Positions 58,772 through 64,000 of a stretch of 64,000 nucleotides of DNA are shown here, piece by piece; position 1 is the first letter of the stretch; each line of letters starts with the position of its first letter. The notes under the pieces were generated by a model. That model was not told the origin of the DNA. It was given only the letters and a program-made list of their open reading frames with translations, and did not search any database. The position numbers and the translations under genes were made by a program. This stretch comes from Branchiostoma floridae (taxonomy: Eukaryota; Chordata; Leptocardii; Amphioxiformes; Branchiostomatidae): assembly GCF_000003815.2 (NCBI RefSeq), contig NC_049988.1, forward strand, positions 14,639,982 to 14,703,981. Direction: 5' to 3'.

Positions 58772-61455
58772 ACAATCACACTGCCACGATGGAAGCAGTC
58801 ATCAGTTTTTCTAGGCTTTTTTAATTTTGCCTATAATTACAAAGAGTGCATAGCAGATGAACACGTGACAGGGTTCTGGGAAAAAATCGTCAAAAAGAGA
58901 AAGTTGAGGGACTAGGTCTGATATCTCACATCTTAGAATACTTGCACATGTGGACGGTTTTGGGTAGTAAGCGGAGAAAAGGCACTGACTCAGAACCCTT
59001 TACGCGTGAGATTTTTTTAATTCAATGTTGAATTTCAGTTCGTATTCCCATTTGACGGTTTGGCATGGAAGCCTCTGTAATGTTTTAGGCATCAATAATA
59101 GCTTGCAGTAATCATAATAGTGACAATGACTGTTTAGTATATACTGTGTGTTTGTCAGTACTGTAGTTGAATAGTGAGTTAAGTTTGGAAATTCGTCTAG
59201 CGTTGATTGGTTCTGCTTCTATTGTATTATTGTTGAGCATATGGTTTTCGTAACACATAACACTAGCATCCTCCTACGCACGGTCCCAACGGCTAGCTGA
59301 CTGCTCAGCCTATTGGGCCCTGCTATCCCAGGCCCTACCCCCAGGTATATTTGGGCTTTTTGTTGTCGATATTCATAAGCAGGGCGGCGAGTTTGTGTCA
59401 GCCAATCATGTTACGTCTTACATAGCACCATCCTCCTACACCCGATTCCCAACGGCTGACTGCCCATATAAGGGTAAGCTCATTAATATCCCAACGGCTG
59501 ACTGCCCATATAAGGGTAAGCTCATTAATATTCATAAGCAGGGCGGCGAGTTTGTGGCGACAATCATAATACCTGGGGGTAGGGCCTGGGATAGCAGGGC
59601 CCAATAGGCTGAGCAGTCAGCTAGCCGTTGGGACCGTGCGTAGGAGGATGAACACTAGTCGTTTTGCTGTTGTTACTGTATGTAGTCTAAACATAAACTA
59701 GGCATGTAGTTCATTTGCGAAAGTCGCTGTATTTTTGTTGTGTCAATAAAGATATCTTTGGCCAAGTTCTACTGTTTTTCCGGTGACTTGTGGAGCCTAG
59801 TAGACGATACGAATCATGCATATTCTTCAAATTTCTAAAACTACCTTTAAATATCTCATCTCATCAGTATTAACACATCATCTTTTATTTGTGTTAACGT
59901 CTGTCCTTTCCAGTTTAGCTAGCTAGCTTTGGGAATCAAAAGGTTCACGTAGCGCCAGTTTCCAAGTGAAATCCATACTCTCTCAATGGTACTTAAATTA
60001 TGCATTTATCATCAAAGAGATATAGACCTACGGAAGAGACGTAAGCGTTAGAGTCCGACTATGAGCAGGTGAAAAGTGTCTGCGGAAATATTTTGAGTGC
60101 ACAAGATCAACATGGGATTTTAACGTACAATGCAATATCAGGCATATACTACAAGATACACATGATGACATTGAGATGGTTTCTAGGACTATTAAAACAT
60201 CTAACACATGGTTCTAAAACTACTCTGATACATTTGTTCGACTTCTTCTCGTTTCTTAGTAATGTTAAAAATATAACTTGAAACATATTTATATAATGTA
60301 GTGCGATCAAAGCACATTAGTAAAATGAATTTGTCAGCACTAAACGCACGTTCTTTCTCTAGGTAAGAGCCAAGTAACATGTGTCCGCGTGTGACCGTCG
60401 TTGGATAGGATCGCAAACTGGTTGCATTCTAGGGATGGACGCGCATATGGTGTGCAAGATTCAGCTTTTTTGTTATGGCCAATGGCTGTCTTAAATCGTT
60501 GTCGGTGGTTGTTTCGTCACAGTCTGCTTGAAAATCCTAGTAGACGAAATCAAAATTGTACGACGACCTATAGCAAATACCACTGCAATTGTCACTTGTA
60601 TAAAATCATGTAGCTTCCGCGTCTTGGTTACCTTAGCAATGAAATTCCTGTTACAAATTACAGTTTAGCCTAGTTAACAGTGAGAAGACATGTGTGTCCC
60701 CAACGTCAAATTTTGTAGTACCTTTAATTTACATTTTTCACTAACATTTTAGCCTTTGAAAATAACGCCGACAATGTTGGGATGGAAAATTATATTATAA
60801 ACGTAGGAATGTTCGCGTTTCAGAGGAGCGGAACAAACCAACAATGCGATTTTTAATCCAAACATCTGCTTGGGAATTTTAGGGATTTGGTTTCTATTGA
60901 CAACTTGAGCTCGGAAGTTGAGCTATATTACGTCTTTCCTGCACCTGGCTAAAACTGAGATTATGACAAGTAACGAATCAACACGCAAACTTTGAATAGA
61001 CATTTGCTGCATTCAAAACTTGATATCATTCAAGGGTTGGGCATTGCAGGCGACGGTCTACGTAAACAACTTGATATCTTAGCTTGGGCATCATAAGTTC
61101 TAGTTCGATCTGGTCCATAATCTGCAACCTTCTTGGTAAGAATATCACGCAGACGGAGGAGGCACAAAGTCTGGCTGGACTACGTGTGCGATGGCAGCAA
61201 CCTCTCTTGAATGTGTCCAGTGAGGGGCTGTTGACAATGTGGGCGGAGAGGCTGTTCTTTCGGGAACAAGTGACGTCGTTCTACGTAAACAAGGTCTTTT
61301 GATTTTGCTTCGGGGACATCCAAACGGTATTCGGTGAGATGCGATTTTGGTTTTTAGCAAATTGAGCGGCGATTAAGCCATTTCGTGTAGTTTATTGATA
61401 CGTTAAGTGACAGATCGTCATTGCCTTCATTACGATTGAAACAGTGAATCGCTGG
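58772..61455. other. Intergenic DNA downstream of zinc-finger gene 2
   Basis: No gene is supported outside the MITE described separately. AATAAA at 59745-59750 may be a poly(A) signal. 59769-59803 matches an internal part of MITE family A. 59800-61455 looks unique, and its last part is probably the promoter and 5' UTR of the receptor gene. Confidence 0.55.
59267..59650. mobile_element. MITE with perfect 82-bp terminal inverted repeats and 8-bp target duplication
   Basis: The arms 59267-59348 and 59569-59650 are perfect reverse complements (CATCCTCCTACGCACGG...). The element is flanked by AACACTAG at 59259-59266 and 59651-59658. Inside are a 42-bp direct duplication (starts 59448 and 59490) and repeats of AAGCAGGGCGGCGAGTTTGT. 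An 8-bp duplication is typical of hAT-type elements. No coding capacity; perfect arms imply recent mobility or assembly-level identity. Confidence 0.88.
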
Positions 61456-62640
61456 ATGATGTCGAGACGACTGAACGTTAAGACGGCTCTGACGCTTGTC
61501 ATTTTAGCTAGCTACGGCTTTAGTACGATTTCAGCACCTCAACACGATCTAAACTTTACAACAGGACGCAGCAACAGTACGGACGGTGTAAAAACTTTGG
61601 AGGATATATCAAAGAACTGCAGTTCACTTGGCGCTAACAATATTTCTCATGTAGAAGAAAACGCCAATTCAACCATACTAGGATGTTTTGAAGATAAGAT
61701 TGAAAAAGTATCTTCCCATTTGATTGAAAAATTCCTCTACCATTTGGGGAGTGACAATCGGTACCTCTGGATGTTTCACATTTGCAGCGGTTTGTCTTTG
61801 TGGTCTGTCGTGGCGAACAGCCTACCCTTAGCGGCCATCATCAAGTACGAGGCGCTGCACAAGCCGGTCTACATCCTGATGGCCAACATGGCGGCAAGCG
61901 ACATCGTGGCTGGGATTAGCTCCCTCTGCTCGTGTATCACCGCCTACGTTTACGCGGGATCTCGAAACCCTCCTCCCACGGCTTTGCACCGTTTCCTCGC
62001 CACATCTTTCCTCCTTTCCGCGCTGTCCTCGGCATATAGTCTGCTGGCGCTAACGGCCGAGCGCTACTGGTTCATCGTCCACGGTATGACTTACGAGAAC
62101 AGGGTCACCAACGATAGATGTAAGGTCGTCATCATCGTGGTCTGGATGTGGAGTAGTATCCTGGCACTACTGCCGGTGTTTGGCTGGAGCTGTGCGTTCC
62201 CGTCCCAGGTAGGGTGTTCCCAGGCTGGCGGAGGCACCCCACAAAGCTACATGGTCCTCATCCTGATTCTCGTCTTCATCCCGATGGCGGCGATCATGTT
62301 CTTCAACCTGGGCGTGTTCCGCTGCCTGTGGCGACAGGTTAGCGACATCAGGCGGCAGGAAGCCGCGGTGCAGGTCCAGCCTACCACCAGCAGAAAATCA
62401 GCCATCACCGTGCTCATCATCACCGTCGTGTTTCTAGTGGGGTGGTTGCCTTGGTGCGCGGTAGTGGCCAACGAGGTGACCTGCAGAGAAGATTGTAGTA
62501 CCAAGATTCCAGCGACGCTAGGATTTATTCTCCTGAACTCCGCGGTTAACCCCATCATCTACGGCTTCCGGCTGGAGGAAGTTCGCCGCAATGTCAAACG
62601 CCTGTTCGTCGGCCGTGACGCGAACGCATGGAGCCATTAG
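61456..62640 (+). CDS. Rhodopsin-family G-protein-coupled receptor, S1P/LPA (EDG)-like
   Basis: Single-exon receptor of 394 residues from the first of two adjacent ATGs (61456, 61459). An N-terminal hydrophobic stretch may be a signal peptide, followed by about 85 residues with several N-glycosylation sites. Seven helices are visible: TM1 with VVANSLPL, TM2 with ANMAASDIVAG (Asp 2.50), TM3 ending in ERY in place of DRY, TM4 ending LPVFGWSC, TM5, TM6 with FLVGWLPWC, and TM7 with NSAVNPIIYGF. The ERY, the GWSC after TM4 with a cysteine pair in loop 2, and the NPIIY...EVRR ending resemble the sphingosine-phosphate and lysophosphatidic-acid receptors. Ligand is not determined. The stop codon region is copied in tandem downstream. 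Confidence 0.9.
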   Translation: MMSRRLNVKTALTLVILASYGFSTISAPQHDLNFTTGRSNSTDGVKTLEDISKNCSSLGANNISHVEENANSTILGCFEDKIEKVSSHLIEKFLYHLGSDNRYLWMFHICSGLSLWSVVANSLPLAAIIKYEALHKPVYILMANMAASDIVAGISSLCSCITAYVYAGSRNPPPTALHRFLATSFLLSALSSAYSLLALTAERYWFIVHGMTYENRVTNDRCKVVIIVVWMWSSILALLPVFGWSCAFPSQVGCSQAGGGTPQSYMVLILILVFIPMAAIMFFNLGVFRCLWRQVSDIRRQEAAVQVQPTTSRKSAITVLIITVVFLVGWLPWCAVVANEVTCREDCSTKIPATLGFILLNSAVNPIIYGFRLEEVRRNVKRLFVGRDANAWSH

Positions 62641-63180
62641 AAAACAGTGTAACAACCAGCACTAGTACATGTTTTACGTGACGATTGGAACTTTCGTCTT
62701 ACAGTAAGATGTCTGTCTACAGGCCACAGTATGAAACGTCTCTCCGTCGGCGGAGCCATGAACGCATGGAGGGCTTTAGAAAACTGTCTGTTCATATCTA
62801 GGACATAAAAGGAACATGTGTCACAACCAGCTCTACATGTAGCATTACGTACGTGACCAATGGAACTTTGTCTCGTCGGCCACGCCGTGAACGCATGGAC
62901 CCCTTAGAAGAAAACTGTCTGTTCATATCTAGGACATAATTTTAAGGTGCATGTGTAACAACCAGTACTAGTATTACGTGACAATTGGAACCTTTGTCTT
63001 ACAGTTAGAGGTCTGATCCACTGGCCGCAGTGTGAAGCGTCTCTCCGTCGGCCTTAGAAAACTGTCTGTTCATATCTCGGACATAAAAGGAATGTGTGTA
63101 AGTACATGTACTAAGTATTACGTGACCATTGGAACTTTCGTCTTTCAGTTAGATGTCTTGTTCTAGCCCTTAACAACATT
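62607..63180 (+). repeat. Tandem copies of the receptor's 3' coding end and 3' UTR
   Basis: The receptor end (GTCGGCC..GAACGCATGGA...TTAGAAAAC) recurs at about 62744-62790 and 62874-62921, and in shortened form at 63046-63070. Each copy is followed by related blocks (GTAACAACCAG, TTACGTGACNATTGGAACTT, TTAGATGTCT). The spacing is roughly 130-165 bp. The copies have lost the reading frame. Confidence 0.85.
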
Positions 63181-63977
63181 ATAGCGATTTTCTCGCTGTT
63201 CTCCAAAGTTTGTACACTGGGATAATTTGAGCCTGGACCACTGAGGAAGCCGCATTGCCAAAATAGTTGTATGACAGACTGAGTAAATGTAAACGGGAAC
63301 TCTGCAGCTCCGGCTGTCTTACTGTTTGGTAATACAGAGGAACTACTGAAGTACAGTTGTTGTGAAGGTCTACTGTTATTGAATTCCCGAAGGGATTTAT
63401 GAAATGCAAATAAACAGTACAGTAAGACAGCCGGAGCTGCAGAGTTCCCGTTTACATTTACTCAGTCTGTCATACAACTATTTTGGCAATGCGGCTTCCT
63501 CAGTGGTCCAGGCTCAAATTATCCCAGTGTACAAACTTTGGAGAACAGCGAGAAAATCGCTATAATGTTGTTAAGGGCTAGAACAAGACATCTAACTGAA
63601 AGACGAAAGTTCCAATGGTCACGTAATACTTAGTACATGTACTTACACACATTCCTTTTATGTCCGAGATATGAACAGACAGTTTTCTAAGGCCGACGGA
63701 GAGACGCTTCACACTGCGGCCAGTGGATCAGACCTCTAACTGTAAGACAAAGGTTCCAATTGTCACGTAATACTAGTACTGGTTGTTACACATGCACCTT
63801 AAAATTATGTCCTAGATATGAACAGACAGTTTTCTAAGGGCCCCGTGTGTGCACGGCGTGGCCGGTGGCCGACGAGACAAAGTTCCATTGGTCAAGTACG
63901 TAATGCTACATGTAGAGCTGGTTGTGACACATGTTCCTTTTATGTCCTAGATATGAACAGACAGTTTTCTAAAGCCC
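62771..63977. repeat. Large inverted repeat (about 0.55 kb arms, 93-bp spacer)
   Basis: Left arm 62771-63325 and right arm 63419-63977 are reverse complements with few differences, the main one near 63840-63875. The 93-bp spacer contains no inverted copy. The right arm therefore carries antisense copies of the receptor-tail repeats. It may be a real palindrome or an assembly hairpin artefact near the window end. Confidence 0.85.
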
Positions 63978-64000
63978 CCTTTACAAATCAAGAATTTAGC

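Noticed and set aside
61444-61455. Earlier receptor start
   Set aside because: The codon there is GTG; the first ATG is at 61456.

Overview
The window is eukaryotic animal DNA: genes are split into many short exons with GT-AG introns, intron phases join cleanly, and the introns and intergenic DNA carry retroelement tails, small inverted-repeat elements and microsatellites. The gene set (chordate-like ETHE1 and KLHL10, a CatSper-type TMEM249, large extracellular mosaic proteins, an S1P/LPA-like receptor, leucine-rich-repeat and C-type lectin receptors) suggests an invertebrate deuterostome, most likely a cephalochordate (Branchiostoma). The species is inferred, not proven.

Layout. 1-14686 (+) is the 3' part of a thrombospondin-like extracellular mosaic gene: discoidin, cysteine-rich and EGF-like modules, type 3 repeats, the thrombospondin C-terminal domain, then a laminin-G-like domain. 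I traced 28 coding exons. 14.7-22.7 kb has no convincing gene, only repeats and a reverse-transcriptase remnant. 22697-26650 (-) is a two-exon leucine-rich-repeat membrane receptor whose cytoplasmic tail has nine full and one partial copy of a 39-residue tyrosine-rich repeat. 28214-36251 (-) is a 13-exon KLHL10. 36778-41388 (+) is a six-exon TMEM249-like gene, head to head with KLHL10. 41679-45047 (-) is ETHE1 (persulfide dioxygenase), tail to tail with TMEM249. 46358-48998 (-) is a type II membrane C-type lectin with a furin-like site, a short collagen stretch and an EGF domain. 52039-53104 and 57328-58771 (+) are two C2H2 zinc-finger genes from one tandem duplication that includes promoter and leader exon; both have frame-breaking deletions. 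61456-62640 (+) is a single-exon rhodopsin-family receptor. 62771-63977 is a large inverted repeat.

The genes do not form one pathway. The clearest functional pairing is KLHL10 and TMEM249: both families are known for sperm roles in mammals, and here their start codons are 526 bp apart and divergent. The most unusual protein is the leucine-rich-repeat receptor, whose tail looks like a multivalent phosphotyrosine scaffold. At DNA level a pattern recurs: exon ends with their splice or stop region are copied in tandem into adjacent non-coding DNA (TMEM249 exon 3, KLHL10 exon 11, the end of the 61.5 kb receptor, and one exon of the thrombospondin-like gene).
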